This document shows positions 32,767 to 42,102 of a stretch of 57,579 nt of DNA, in pieces. The notes below the pieces were generated by a model, which had not been told where the DNA came from, ran no database searches, and saw only the letters and a program-made list of their open reading frames with translations. Position 1 is the stretch's first letter; each line of letters starts with the position of its first letter. The stretch comes from Clostridia bacterium (GTDB lineage Bacteria; Bacillota; Clostridia; Oscillospirales; CAG-272), in contig JAFTKH010000001.1 in the NCBI GenBank assembly GCA_017453365.1, positions 1 through 57,579 of the forward strand, written 5' to 3'. The position numbers and the translations under genes are program-made.

Positions 32767-33765
32767 TTATCCCACAAAGCCTATTTTTCTTCTCACCTTT
32801 GACATCATACGGCGGGCATAGTAGGACGCTTCCTCGGCGCCGGCCTTCATAACCGCCTCGAGGTGTGCCTTATCTGCGATAAGCTGATTATACCTCTCGC
32901 GAACAGGCGCAAGACCGTCTGCGCACGCCTCTCCGACCGCGAGCTTGAACTCTCCGTAGCCGACTCCGTCGAATTCGCGTTCAATATCGGCAAGCTCCTT
33001 GCCTGTGAAGGCGCGGTAAATCGTCATAAGATTAGATACACCGGGCTTATCCTCGCTGTACCGTACCTCGCTTCCGCTGTCTGTCACGGCGCGCTTGAAT
33101 TTACGCATTATATCGTCCTTCGAGTCGAGAATGTACACGACTGCATTTTGATTAGTGTCGGATTTTGACATTTTCGCCGTCGGCTCTGCGAGGGACATAA
33201 TCTTCATGGTGCTCTCGGATATATATCCCTCGGGCACGGTGAAGGTATCACTGTAAATCTGGTTGAAGCGCATAGCCACATCTCGTGCAAGCTCGAGGTG
33301 CTGCTTCTGGTCGATACCTACGGGGACAATATCTGTTCCGTAAAGCAGAATATCTGCCGCCATGAGGGCGGGATAGGTGAAAAGACCCGCGTTTATGTTC
33401 TCCGCGTGCTTTGCGCTCTTGTCCTTGAACTGTGTCATACGGGAGAGCTCTCCGAACATCGTGTAGCAGTCGAGTATCCAGCCGAGCTCTGCGTGCTCGT
33501 GAACGTGCGATTGCACGAACAGAGTATTCTTCGTTTCGTCGAGGCCCGATGCCATATAAAGCGCGAGCGTTTCATAAGTCCTTCTGCGAAGCTCTGCGGG
33601 CACCTGCCTTACGGTTATTGCGTGAAGGTCAACAACACAGTAGAAGGTCTTATATTGCTCCTCGAAGCTCTTAAAATTCTTGATAGCTCCGAGATAGTTT
33701 CCTATCGTGAGATTTCCCGACGGCTGAACGCCCGAGAACACTCTCTTTTTTTCTGCATTCTCCAT
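32767..33765 (-). CDS. trpS: tryptophanyl-tRNA synthetase
   Basis: Charges tRNA-Trp. The 332-residue class I enzyme has the HIGH-type motif PSGNLTIGNYLGA, the segments DLHAITVRQ and GTDIVPVGIDQKQH, and the KMSKS loop in TAKMSKSDTN. ATG 33765 follows GGGGAGA; the frame extends upstream without homology. It has a perfect promoter and a 55-base leader with a small hairpin, too short for a T-box, so it is not controlled by the usual clostridial tRNA riboswitch. Confidence 0.95.
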   Translation of the reverse strand: MENAEKKRVFSGVQPSGNLTIGNYLGAIKNFKSFEEQYKTFYCVVDLHAITVRQVPAELRRRTYETLALYMASGLDETKNTLFVQSHVHEHAELGWILDCYTMFGELSRMTQFKDKSAKHAENINAGLFTYPALMAADILLYGTDIVPVGIDQKQHLELARDVAMRFNQIYSDTFTVPEGYISESTMKIMSLAEPTAKMSKSDTNQNAVVYILDSKDDIMRKFKRAVTDSGSEVRYSEDKPGVSNLMTIYRAFTGKELADIEREFDGVGYGEFKLAVGEACADGLAPVRERYNQLIADKAHLEAVMKAGAEEASYYARRMMSKVRRKIGFVG

Positions 33766-33777
33766 TTTTTCTCCCCG

Positions 33778-33798
33778 ATGACCGTGCCTTGCGGTCAT
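33778..33798 (-). promoter_or_regulatory. 5'-leader hairpin of trpS
   Basis: A perfect 7-bp inverted repeat (ATGACCG and CGGTCAT) with a 7-base loop, placed directly before the trpS ribosome site. No T-run follows it. Confidence 0.5.
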
Positions 33799-33827
33799 GC
33801 GCTGTCCTTATCTCGTTTTACTTATAG

Positions 33828-33856
33828 ATTATAACGCTGTTTTGCGCTTTTGTCAA
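33828..33856 (-). promoter_or_regulatory. promoter of trpS
   Basis: On the minus strand TTGACA (33851-33856), 17 bases, TATAAT (33828-33833), a perfect consensus. The transcript should start near 33821. Confidence 0.85.
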
Positions 33857-33958
33857 GCAGTACCTGCGACTATCCCTACCTCTTTTTTGCTTTTTTGCCG
33901 AAGGAAGAAGTTTCTTGTTCTCTTTTTTTAATTTGTTAATAGTTTATCTATAATTATA

Positions 33959-33967
33959 TGCTATAAT
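33959..33967 (+). promoter_or_regulatory. extended -10 promoter of the Gld-like operon
   Basis: TGCTATAAT is an extended -10 element with no clear -35 box upstream. The leader to the ATPase gene would be about 70 bases. Confidence 0.5.
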
Positions 33968-34043
33968 GCATACTTGGTATGCTGTATAAAAAAACATTTT
34001 TATCTATATAAACCGAAAGGATGCCCGATAGGGCGAGCGAAAA

Positions 34044-35030
34044 ATGATTAAGGTTCAAAATCTGGTGAAGCGATACGGTACTAACTACGCCGTTAACGAC
34101 ATTTCCTTCGAAATAGGGGAGGGTGAGATAGTCGGTCTTCTCGGCCCTAACGGAGCGGGAAAGAGCACGACTATGAATATACTCACGGGATATCTCGCTG
34201 CGACGTCGGGCGAGGTTACGGTCGGCGGCTTTGATATATCGAAGGAGCCGATAGCTGCGAAGCGTATGATAGGTTTCCTTCCCGAGCAGCCTCCGCTCTA
34301 TCCCGATATGACGGTGAAGGAGTATCTGAATTTCGTCTATGACCTTAAGGGCTGTAAGCTTCCGAGAGAGGAGCATTTGTCTGAAATTATCTCCGTAGTG
34401 AGGCTGAACGAGCTTACGGGCCGGCTTATAAAGAACCTCTCGAAGGGCAATAAGCAGCGAGTAGGTATCGCTGAGGCATTGATAGGCGACCCGAAGGTTA
34501 TAATTTTTGACGAGCCTACGATAGGACTTGACCCGAAGCAGGTTATAGCTGTCAGAAATCTTATGCGCACTCTTGCAAAGCGGCATACGGTAATTCTCTC
34601 GACCCACGTGCTTGCAGAGGTTCAGACCGTTTGCGAGAGGGTCATCATCATAAACAAGGGCAAGATTATCGCCGACGAGAAAACCGAGAATATAGTCAAG
34701 ACCATAGAGGACGGTTATCGCTACCGCGTGAAGGTATGCGGACCGCAGAAGGAAGCCGAAGGCGCTTTGTCGAGGCTTGTGGGAGTTAAATCTGTCGTAT
34801 CTACAGGAGACCGCGACCTTGATTCGTACGCTTACGTTATCGAGAGTGACCGCGGAGTGGACATAAGAAAGGCTGTTTTCAACCTCTGCTCGTCGCGAAA
34901 TTGGGCGATACTAGGTATGGAGCCTGTCGGTACCGACCTTGAGAGCGTGTTCATACGGCTCGTCGACCGTTCGGACGGAATAGCTCCGGAAAAGAACAAG
35001 AAGCGCCGCGAGCGCAGGGAGGATAAATAA
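34044..35030 (+). CDS. ABC transporter ATP-binding protein (GldA-like)
   Basis: A 328-residue ATPase. Walker A is GPNGAGKST, the signature LSKGNKQRVGIAEAL and Walker B VIIFDEPTIGLDP, with the switch His in LSTHVL. The C-terminal 90 residues after the ATPase core match the extended form found in GldA- and CcmA-type exporters. It powers the permease encoded next, whose start is one base after its stop. Such GldAFG sets occur far beyond gliding bacteria. In this operon it drives export of an unknown substrate. Confidence 0.9.
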   Translation: MIKVQNLVKRYGTNYAVNDISFEIGEGEIVGLLGPNGAGKSTTMNILTGYLAATSGEVTVGGFDISKEPIAAKRMIGFLPEQPPLYPDMTVKEYLNFVYDLKGCKLPREEHLSEIISVVRLNELTGRLIKNLSKGNKQRVGIAEALIGDPKVIIFDEPTIGLDPKQVIAVRNLMRTLAKRHTVILSTHVLAEVQTVCERVIIINKGKIIADEKTENIVKTIEDGYRYRVKVCGPQKEAEGALSRLVGVKSVVSTGDRDLDSYAYVIESDRGVDIRKAVFNLCSSRNWAILGMEPVGTDLESVFIRLVDRSDGIAPEKNKKRRERREDK

Positions 35031-35738
35031 ATGCTGGCAATATTCAAAAGAGAGCTGCGCTCTTATTTTACGGGTGCACTCGGATACGTTTTCCTCGTCA
35101 TATATCTGGCCGTGGCCGGAGTGCTGTTCGCCTACACGACGCTTTTCTCGATGTCGGGTAACGTAACGACCTACTTTACGCTTATGCTTCTTTTCTCTGC
35201 GGTAATTCTTCCGCTTCTGACGATGAAGACCTTCAGCGAGGAGAGAAAGAGTAAAACCGAGCAGCTGCTCTTAACAGCTCCCATAACTCTTACCGGAATG
35301 GTGCTCGGTAAGTTTCTCGCCGCTTACGTTATGTTCGCGGGCGTTACCGTGCTGTCCTCGCTCTATTTCCTTCTTCTTATTCCCTATACACAGCTGAAGT
35401 TCGCGGTGCTGATAGGCAACGTGCTTGCACTTTTGCTTGTGGGCTTCGTGTTTATAGGCATAGGTGTTTTCGTGTCGGCTCTTTCCGAAAATCAGCTCTC
35501 CGCGGCAATAGGCACGATAGCAATAATCCTGGGCTTTCTTGCCATAGGTCTTCTTGGGTCTCTCGTGCCCTCGAATTTCTGGCTTCGTTACGTGCTCGAC
35601 GCACTCTCTATTTTTAGAAGATTTCAGACCTTCACGGCGGGCTATTTCGACCTCTCGACGCTCGTTTATTATCTCTCTGTCGGCTCGGTGTTCCTTTGGC
35701 TGACGGTCAGAGTATACGACAGGCGCAGAAACGGTTGA
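35031..35738 (+). CDS. ABC-2 type permease (GldF-like)
   Basis: A 235-residue protein with six membrane helices. FKRELRSYFTGALGYVFLVIY near the start, MKTFSEERKSKTEQLLLTAP in the first cytoplasmic loop and the VSALSENQLSAA motif are typical of GldF-like ABC-2 permeases. It is translated directly after the ATPase gene (adjacent stop and start) and forms the membrane channel of the exporter. The two GldG-like proteins downstream are its usual partners. Confidence 0.9.
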   Translation: MLAIFKRELRSYFTGALGYVFLVIYLAVAGVLFAYTTLFSMSGNVTTYFTLMLLFSAVILPLLTMKTFSEERKSKTEQLLLTAPITLTGMVLGKFLAAYVMFAGVTVLSSLYFLLLIPYTQLKFAVLIGNVLALLLVGFVFIGIGVFVSALSENQLSAAIGTIAIILGFLAIGLLGSLVPSNFWLRYVLDALSIFRRFQTFTAGYFDLSTLVYYLSVGSVFLWLTVRVYDRRRNG

Positions 35739-35769
35739 TGCTTAAGCTTCAGGTGGAAGGATTTTAACT

Positions 35770-37293
35770 ATGAAAAAACTGATGGACAGACTCTCGGGTC
35801 TGTTTGCGAAGGACAGGCAGACGGGGACGCTTGCGACCTGTCTTATGATAGCTGCGGTAGTGCTCTTTAACGTTATAGTTTATACACTTACCGCCGCATT
35901 CGGCCTTTACATTTACACTGTGGAGACCACCGACCTTACGATATCGGGTAACACCGACAGCCTCTTTTCGGAAATTTCAGAGGGGCGCGAGGTGACGGTG
36001 ACCTTCTGTATGGATGAAGAAACGCTGAAAAACCACGATACGGGCTCCTACGTTTACAAGACGGTGAGCCAGCTTCGCGACAGATACGATTTCATAAAAG
36101 TAAAATACGTCAATATGCTGACGAAAAGAGATGAAAACGGTGAGCTTTTCCCCCTTGAGAGATACAAGGTTGATATGAGGGGGAATGAAACTCCTATAAG
36201 AACTAATACCGTTATCTTCTCCTCGGGCGGAAATTACAGAACGGTGACCGATACCTATTCCTCCGCGGGCTTCGCCGATTTCTTTTCGCTCGACAGTGAG
36301 GGCGTGGCCTACGCCTATTGCGGCGAGGAGATAGTTGCGGGAATGATAGCCTGGGTGCTCAATGACGAGCACGGAGTGGCCTATATGACCGAGAAGCACG
36401 GCGAGACGGCGGACCTCGCGTTTGCCAACATTCTTACCTGTGCGGGATATTATATCGATACGTTGAATTTGAGGGACAATGAGGTTCCCTCCGATGCCGA
36501 GCTGGTAATCATATCCAATCCTACGTCGGACTTTTACCGTCTTGGCGAAGGAGTTACGGGCAGGAGCGAGCTCGAGAGACTTGAGAGCTATCTTGCCTCG
36601 GGCGGTAATCTTTACGTTTCTCTTGACCCATTGGCGAGAAGACTGCCCGTGCTCGAGGGCTTCCTCGCAGAATGGGGAATTACGCTTTCGGGCGTTGAGG
36701 CCGAGGACGGAACCTACACAAGAGCGCTTGTGAAGGATACTGCTATGGGCATTTCCGCCGACGGATATTCCTTCGTGTGCGATTTCGGTGAGTCGGCGGG
36801 CGGCAGTAACGTAAAGGCTGTTGTATCCACCGTTACCGACGGACGGGTTCTTGCCGCCTCGTGCGCGGCGCTTGAGCTGGACGCGTCTATGAACACCGGT
36901 GCGCTTCTTTCTGTTTCAAATTCCGCAAGCCTTGTTGCGGGCGGTGAAACGGTAGATTCCGAGGGCGGCTATACCGTCGCCGCATATTCCTTCCGGGATA
37001 ACGATAACGGTACGAAGGGACGTGTCGTTGTAGTGCCGACGATATATCTTACAGCCTCCGACGCTCTTTCGAGTGACGGATATGCGAACAGGGACTTTCT
37101 TTATACTACTCTGCACCTGATGCTCGGCTCGCGTTCGCTTCCAATAGGCTGTAACGTTGCGGGATATGAAACCAATGCCCTTGAAAATTTCACGATGAAG
37201 AACGCGCGCATCCTTACCGCCGTTATCCTCGCGATACCTGCGGTGACGGCGCTTGTCGGCGGTATTATCATCATAAGAAGGAAGAACAGGTAA
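35770..37293 (+). CDS. GldG-like ABC transporter auxiliary subunit, first copy
   Basis: A 507-residue protein with one N-terminal helix (about 23-46), a large exported domain and a C-terminal helix (about 480-500). The exported part shows the GldG/ABC-auxiliary pattern: a stretch after the helix on redox-like strands (LTISGNTDSLFSEI), AYMTEKHGETADLAFANI with a glutamine-amidotransferase-like fold, and LVIISNPTSDFYRLGEG. GldG proteins form the outer part of GldAF exporters. GGAAGGA lies before the start. The next gene encodes a second, diverged GldG 3 bases later. Confidence 0.82.
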   Translation: MKKLMDRLSGLFAKDRQTGTLATCLMIAAVVLFNVIVYTLTAAFGLYIYTVETTDLTISGNTDSLFSEISEGREVTVTFCMDEETLKNHDTGSYVYKTVSQLRDRYDFIKVKYVNMLTKRDENGELFPLERYKVDMRGNETPIRTNTVIFSSGGNYRTVTDTYSSAGFADFFSLDSEGVAYAYCGEEIVAGMIAWVLNDEHGVAYMTEKHGETADLAFANILTCAGYYIDTLNLRDNEVPSDAELVIISNPTSDFYRLGEGVTGRSELERLESYLASGGNLYVSLDPLARRLPVLEGFLAEWGITLSGVEAEDGTYTRALVKDTAMGISADGYSFVCDFGESAGGSNVKAVVSTVTDGRVLAASCAALELDASMNTGALLSVSNSASLVAGGETVDSEGGYTVAAYSFRDNDNGTKGRVVVVPTIYLTASDALSSDGYANRDFLYTTLHLMLGSRSLPIGCNVAGYETNALENFTMKNARILTAVILAIPAVTALVGGIIIIRRKNR

Positions 37294-37296
37294 TAA

Positions 37297-38979
37297 ATGA
37301 AAAAAACGTATTTCAGAGGCAAAAGTGCGAAAGCCGTTATCCTTTCCTTGATAACGGTGGTAATTATAGTCGCGGTTTTTGCCCTCAACGTCGTTCTTAA
37401 CTACGTCGGAACGAACAATCTCGCGTATCTCGATATGACCCCCGAGGGGCTCTATACCGTCAGCGACGGCATGGAGGAGTTCTGCCGCGAGATACTTGAT
37501 AAAACGGATGAAAACGGGGAAAAGAAGCAGATAGAAATAACCTTCTGCACAGACCTCGATTATATAGTGCGCTCGGAGGAGCTGCGGGTAACGTACTTTA
37601 TGGCTCTTGCCTTGTCGAAAAAATTTGACAATCTTTCCGTCAAGTCCGTAAACGTCACCTACAACCCGACGGCTGTGGCGAAGTATAAGACAACCTCGCG
37701 CTCGGAGATATCACCGTCCGATATCATAATTTCCTATGGAAATAAGTACAGGATAGCGACCTCTGCCAGCTTTTGGACAACGGATACTGACGGTAACGAC
37801 TTCTCTTACAATGGAGAGTATAAGCTCGCATCTATACTTGCATCTCTCGCGGCTATAAATTCTCCTGTAGCGTATTTCGTTACCGATCACGGAGAGACCT
37901 TCTATAACCCCGATGAGCCCGAGAGTGAGATGAGCCTCTCGACTGCTTATTTTGCCGACCTGCTCACCGAGCGCGGACTCCGTATTGAGACACTCGTGCT
38001 CTCCGAGGTTGATGAAATTCCCGATGACTGTGCCCTGCTCATTATAAACAATCCGACGCGAGACATAGATACCAACCCCGACAAATACGGTGATTATTCA
38101 TACGTCTCCGATGCGGAGAAGATAGACAGATTTCTTATTGAGAGGCTGGGCTCGCTTATTGTCAATAAGGCCTATGACGTGAAGCTTCCCGTGCTCGAGA
38201 GTCTTCTTTCGGAATGGGGTATCGCCTTCGGCGAGGGTATCGTTGAGGATGAGGCTATAGAATATTCGAGCCCCACCGATGACGATTACAATATTCTCGG
38301 TGTTTACGACACCGACGACGAGAGCTTTGGCAGCGCCTTTTACGGCGATTACTCGGGTTTATCCTCGGCTCCCGATATGCTGTTCAGAAACTCCGGATAT
38401 ATCTATTGCTCATATAACAGCGGCGAGGCGAGCCCGGAGCCCGGCGGCTATAACGCATCGAAGACCTACGCTTCTTTCATAGGCACGACGGACGATGCTA
38501 TAGCAGTGAAGGGGCAGGGCGACACCTACCAGACCGCAGAGCGCGGATTTAAGAGTCTTTGCGCGGTATCGACGAGAACCCACCTTGACAGCATTACGGG
38601 TGAGAATGATTTCTCGTACGTTCTTGCATCAAACTCGGAGTACTTCTATTCTAACGATATATTGGGAAACACGTCGTTTGCGAATTACGATATTCTTGCA
38701 TCACTCATAACGACTATTTCCCGTACCGAGAGATATGCTCCTATAAGCCTCGGCGGAAGCTCGCCGAACTCCACATCCTTCGGCGGAAAGCAGCTTGTCG
38801 ATATGACACTCCGCGACTACGCCTCTAACGTATATTCTTGGGACGGTACAGAGGTTGTTAAGGTGAATAAGGCTTTGACTGACACCTCCGTTGTATGGTA
38901 TACGGTTATAGCCTTCGTGGCACCGATTACCGTTATTGTTCTCGGCTTTGTTATAGTTTTGAAGAGAAGACATAGATAA
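37297..38979 (+). CDS. GldG-like ABC transporter auxiliary subunit, second copy
   Basis: A 560-residue paralogue of the preceding protein with the same layout: N-terminal helix (about 12-32), exported GldG-like domain and C-terminal helix (about 530-550). Corresponding segments are LDMTPEGLYTVSDGMEEF after the first helix, AYFVTDHGETFYNPDEPE and LLIINNPTRDIDTNPDKYG. Two GldG-type subunits of differing sequence suggest a heterodimer. It starts 3 bases after the previous stop, so translation is coupled. Confidence 0.82.
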   Translation: MKKTYFRGKSAKAVILSLITVVIIVAVFALNVVLNYVGTNNLAYLDMTPEGLYTVSDGMEEFCREILDKTDENGEKKQIEITFCTDLDYIVRSEELRVTYFMALALSKKFDNLSVKSVNVTYNPTAVAKYKTTSRSEISPSDIIISYGNKYRIATSASFWTTDTDGNDFSYNGEYKLASILASLAAINSPVAYFVTDHGETFYNPDEPESEMSLSTAYFADLLTERGLRIETLVLSEVDEIPDDCALLIINNPTRDIDTNPDKYGDYSYVSDAEKIDRFLIERLGSLIVNKAYDVKLPVLESLLSEWGIAFGEGIVEDEAIEYSSPTDDDYNILGVYDTDDESFGSAFYGDYSGLSSAPDMLFRNSGYIYCSYNSGEASPEPGGYNASKTYASFIGTTDDAIAVKGQGDTYQTAERGFKSLCAVSTRTHLDSITGENDFSYVLASNSEYFYSNDILGNTSFANYDILASLITTISRTERYAPISLGGSSPNSTSFGGKQLVDMTLRDYASNVYSWDGTEVVKVNKALTDTSVVWYTVIAFVAPITVIVLGFVIVLKRRHR

Positions 38980-39002
38980 AAAACGGCAGAACGGATAAAA
39001 AT

Positions 39003-41960
39003 ATGAAACAAATCGAAAAGAAAAGGCTTTCGAAAAAGCAGGTGCTTCTGATAGCAACCCTGTCTTTGGTCGTCGTGCTCTCCATCCTTACGGCAGTGCT
39101 GACGTCAGTAGGACTCGGCTCGGACCCGGAGGACCCTGTGACGGAGCCGCCGGAGATTCTCGAGGGAGAGGCTATATATCTTAATACGGCTATAGCGTAT
39201 CCGCAGATTTCCGAAAGTCAAATTCAATATATACTCGTCAGAAACGAAAACGGCAGCTTTGACCTAACGCGTCCGGATGCATACGGTGCGTTCTGGCTCA
39301 GCTACGACATTGGGTACGGTGTCAATAATATGATGCTTTATGCTCCGCCGATTATCGAGGCAGAGGGTGATTTCGACTACCAGTCGCTCTATGCTACCGT
39401 CAGCGACGGGGGATACGGAAGCATATATATGCTCACCTATCTTTGTACTGCCATAGGTACTCCGTACTTTACGGAGAGAATACCTCTTCCCGAAAATTCG
39501 GCGGAGAGGACGGCCCTGCTTGCCGAGTACGGCTTTGACGATACGGCTAACACCGTTTCCTTCACCTATACCGAAGAGGACGAAAACGGAAATACCGTAG
39601 AAAAATCGCACTCGGTTACGATAGGCGGACACGCAGTGTCAGGCTCGGGCTATTACTTTATGGTAGACGACCGAAATTACGTTTACTATACCGCATCGTC
39701 TTATTTCGACTATGCCCTTACAGGCTTCCATTCCTTTGTGAACGGTGTGCTGGTGTCAGAGGGGATAGCATCAGACTCTGCCTACGAGCCCTATCTTACC
39801 ACTGATTTCCGCGAGTGGAAGGGCGAGATGCACAGAATAGAGGGCGAGTCGGTTGCCGCGGGCTCCACCGTCATAGTTGAGGGAACGGTGCTTGAGGCTC
39901 TGAACGCGAGCGCAGAATACGTACCCGCAGAGGGGGAGCGCACTGACGGCTACCTTAACTTGGGCTATGAGCAGCTGTCGTTCGACCTCGAGGCTTTTGC
40001 CGCACACCCCGACTATCAGAGAATATCCGCTATTCTTACCTCGCTTAAGGTTGGAGAGCTCCCGAGCGATGCGACGGTGACTCTCATAAACAGAGACGGC
40101 GAGAGCGCGGATAAGCTTCTCGATTTTTCCGTCTCCGATACTGCGGTTTACGAATATGCCGTGTATGGGATAGAGTCGGTTATTGGAGATACCTACGAGA
40201 GTGAGACCCTCGGCGAGACCGTCGGAGAGCGAAGCCTCGTTAAAATTGCATATTACGTGAAGGTAAACGGGGTACAGAAGAGCGACCTTATGCGTCACGC
40301 AATAGTTGACCTTACGAGCCCTCTTCTTGACTCGGAAACGGTAGCGAAATTTAGAAGCAGCGCGATAGGTACGCTTTCAGAACCTATACGCTTTACGGTT
40401 AATTATTCGAAGGATAATTCCTACAAGGTTAAAGAGAGCCTTGTTATCTCCGACATAGTGAAGGTGTACAATCAATCGGGAGCGCTCGCAGAGACCATCG
40501 ATGAGAACTCCTACGTCACGATAAGATATCACGAGCTTATCAACGGTACGGCAGGCGAGACGAAGACACTTGCGCTCACGCTTTCCGATGTGTCCGCGAT
40601 AAAACACGGTAACGAAATAAAGGCCGCGCTTATCGGTAAGGGAGTGTCATCTTCTCTTTCTCTCGTTGCTTACGAAAGCGATAGCTACTATGAGCTGCTT
40701 GACGATTTCGTTGCCTACGAAATAGATAAGGTTGACTATTTCGTAACCTCGAAGCTTGTAGTTTCCTTTAAGTTTGTAAATGCATCGAAGCGCGACCCGT
40801 ATTACGGGGAGTCCTTCTATGAGAATACAATGGAGAATGAATACGCCTTCTACGGCCTTAACGCCGACGCGTGCGAGAAGGTTGTAGAGTTCCTCGGCGG
40901 TGTGGGTACGGACGGAACCGTAACCTCGTCGGGGCTGTCGGGTACGACGGTGGCACTCGGTCTTACTCACGAAAATATGGAAAAATACGGGCTTTATAGC
41001 CATAAGATATACTTTGAGCTGCCAAGAGGTATTACCGACGTAACCGAGGGCACGGAGTTCGACGAGAGCGATATACTCAGTGACTACGATTGGGTGAGCA
41101 CTCTCGGATTTACTCTTTACGTCAGCGAGAAGAAATACGACCCCGATACGAACGCACCCTACAGGTACGTGGGCTCTGATATGTACGACCTTGTTGCGCG
41201 CGTTGACGGTGAGGAATTTGATTTCCTTGAATATAGCTTCGTTGACTTTTATGCAAGGCGCCGTCTTGTTATGGTAGACATTCTCGACGTCGATAAAATA
41301 GAGATGAATTTCGGTATGACCGACGTTTACGGAAGCTATACCTTTGATGTGAACTCCACTCCCGTTTACGTAGGAACGAACTCGAGCGGACAGTCTATCG
41401 CTTCCCCGGAGTATTTCGAAGGCGCAACGGCGACGAACGTTCAGACGGTTTCCATTACCGCTACGGGTGAGAGAATAGATACAGAGTTCGAGAAAATATT
41501 GCAAAACGAGAGCACGACAGGTAAGGTGTCCGTGACGCGTCTTTACAATGTCGTTAACAACGGCGGTAAGGATATGGGAACGCAGGGACTTAACACTGTA
41601 GGCGTGTCGAATTTTAAGGACCTTTTTGAGATAACGCAGCTTATGATGTACGAGGGGACGGTACGCAGCCTCTCCGATGCTGAAATAGCCGCGGCGGAGG
41701 CATCGGCGGCGAATGCTCCCGAGCTTACAATGAGACTGAAGCTCAATGACAGCGCCTATTACTATACCTATGAGTTCCGCAGATTTGACGACAGACGGGT
41801 TATGGTCACTCTCTATCAGTCGAATGCCGACGGGGTAGCCGTCACTGCGAAGACCTCTGATTTCTACGTTACGACCTTTGCCTTCAAGAAGCTCGTGCGC
41901 TCGTACGTTGACCTTCTTAACGGAAAGTATATACAAACCGAGGACGGTTACGGTGAATAA
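39003..41960 (+). CDS. very large DUF4340-containing membrane-anchored protein
   Basis: A 985-residue protein with a short basic start, one helix (about 16-38) and more than 900 exported residues. Near residues 150-245 it has the DUF4340 pattern: TALLAEYGFDD, then TIGGHAVSGSGYYFMVDD and a VYYTASS strand. DUF4340 proteins often accompany GldAFG exporters, but are usually 300-500 residues; here further beta-rich domains of similar spacing follow. It lies 24 bases after the second GldG gene and is the last gene of this run. The role is unknown; it may bind the exported substrate outside the cell. Confidence 0.75.
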   Translation: MKQIEKKRLSKKQVLLIATLSLVVVLSILTAVLTSVGLGSDPEDPVTEPPEILEGEAIYLNTAIAYPQISESQIQYILVRNENGSFDLTRPDAYGAFWLSYDIGYGVNNMMLYAPPIIEAEGDFDYQSLYATVSDGGYGSIYMLTYLCTAIGTPYFTERIPLPENSAERTALLAEYGFDDTANTVSFTYTEEDENGNTVEKSHSVTIGGHAVSGSGYYFMVDDRNYVYYTASSYFDYALTGFHSFVNGVLVSEGIASDSAYEPYLTTDFREWKGEMHRIEGESVAAGSTVIVEGTVLEALNASAEYVPAEGERTDGYLNLGYEQLSFDLEAFAAHPDYQRISAILTSLKVGELPSDATVTLINRDGESADKLLDFSVSDTAVYEYAVYGIESVIGDTYESETLGETVGERSLVKIAYYVKVNGVQKSDLMRHAIVDLTSPLLDSETVAKFRSSAIGTLSEPIRFTVNYSKDNSYKVKESLVISDIVKVYNQSGALAETIDENSYVTIRYHELINGTAGETKTLALTLSDVSAIKHGNEIKAALIGKGVSSSLSLVAYESDSYYELLDDFVAYEIDKVDYFVTSKLVVSFKFVNASKRDPYYGESFYENTMENEYAFYGLNADACEKVVEFLGGVGTDGTVTSSGLSGTTVALGLTHENMEKYGLYSHKIYFELPRGITDVTEGTEFDESDILSDYDWVSTLGFTLYVSEKKYDPDTNAPYRYVGSDMYDLVARVDGEEFDFLEYSFVDFYARRRLVMVDILDVDKIEMNFGMTDVYGSYTFDVNSTPVYVGTNSSGQSIASPEYFEGATATNVQTVSITATGERIDTEFEKILQNESTTGKVSVTRLYNVVNNGGKDMGTQGLNTVGVSNFKDLFEITQLMMYEGTVRSLSDAEIAAAEASAANAPELTMRLKLNDSAYYYTYEFRRFDDRRVMVTLYQSNADGVAVTAKTSDFYVTTFAFKKLVRSYVDLLNGKYIQTEDGYGE

Positions 41961-42014
41961 CAGCTTGTGTTTTTGAGAAAATAAAAAAATATTTCATTAT
42001 TTTGGAAAAAACAT

Positions 42015-42043
42015 TTGCATTTCCCGTTTGTTTATGATATAAT
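42015..42043 (+). promoter_or_regulatory. promoter of the first foldase-like lipoprotein
   Basis: TTGCAT (42015-42020), 17 bases, TATAAT (42038-42043). It makes the foldase gene independent of the Gld-like operon. Confidence 0.75.
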
Positions 42044-42102
42044 ACTGTGTACGCTATATGAAGTAAGCAAAAAAACAGAATAAAATATACGAGGAATTTA
42101 CA

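Noticed and set aside
33766-33856. T-box riboswitch upstream of trpS
   Set aside because: The leader is about 55 bases, far too short for a T-box, and holds no specifier loop or T-box sequence.
40647-41936. A 429-codon minus-strand frame opposite the DUF4340 gene
   Set aside because: Composition is that of a shadow frame (Arg, Val, His, Leu rich) and no ribosome site or motif is present.
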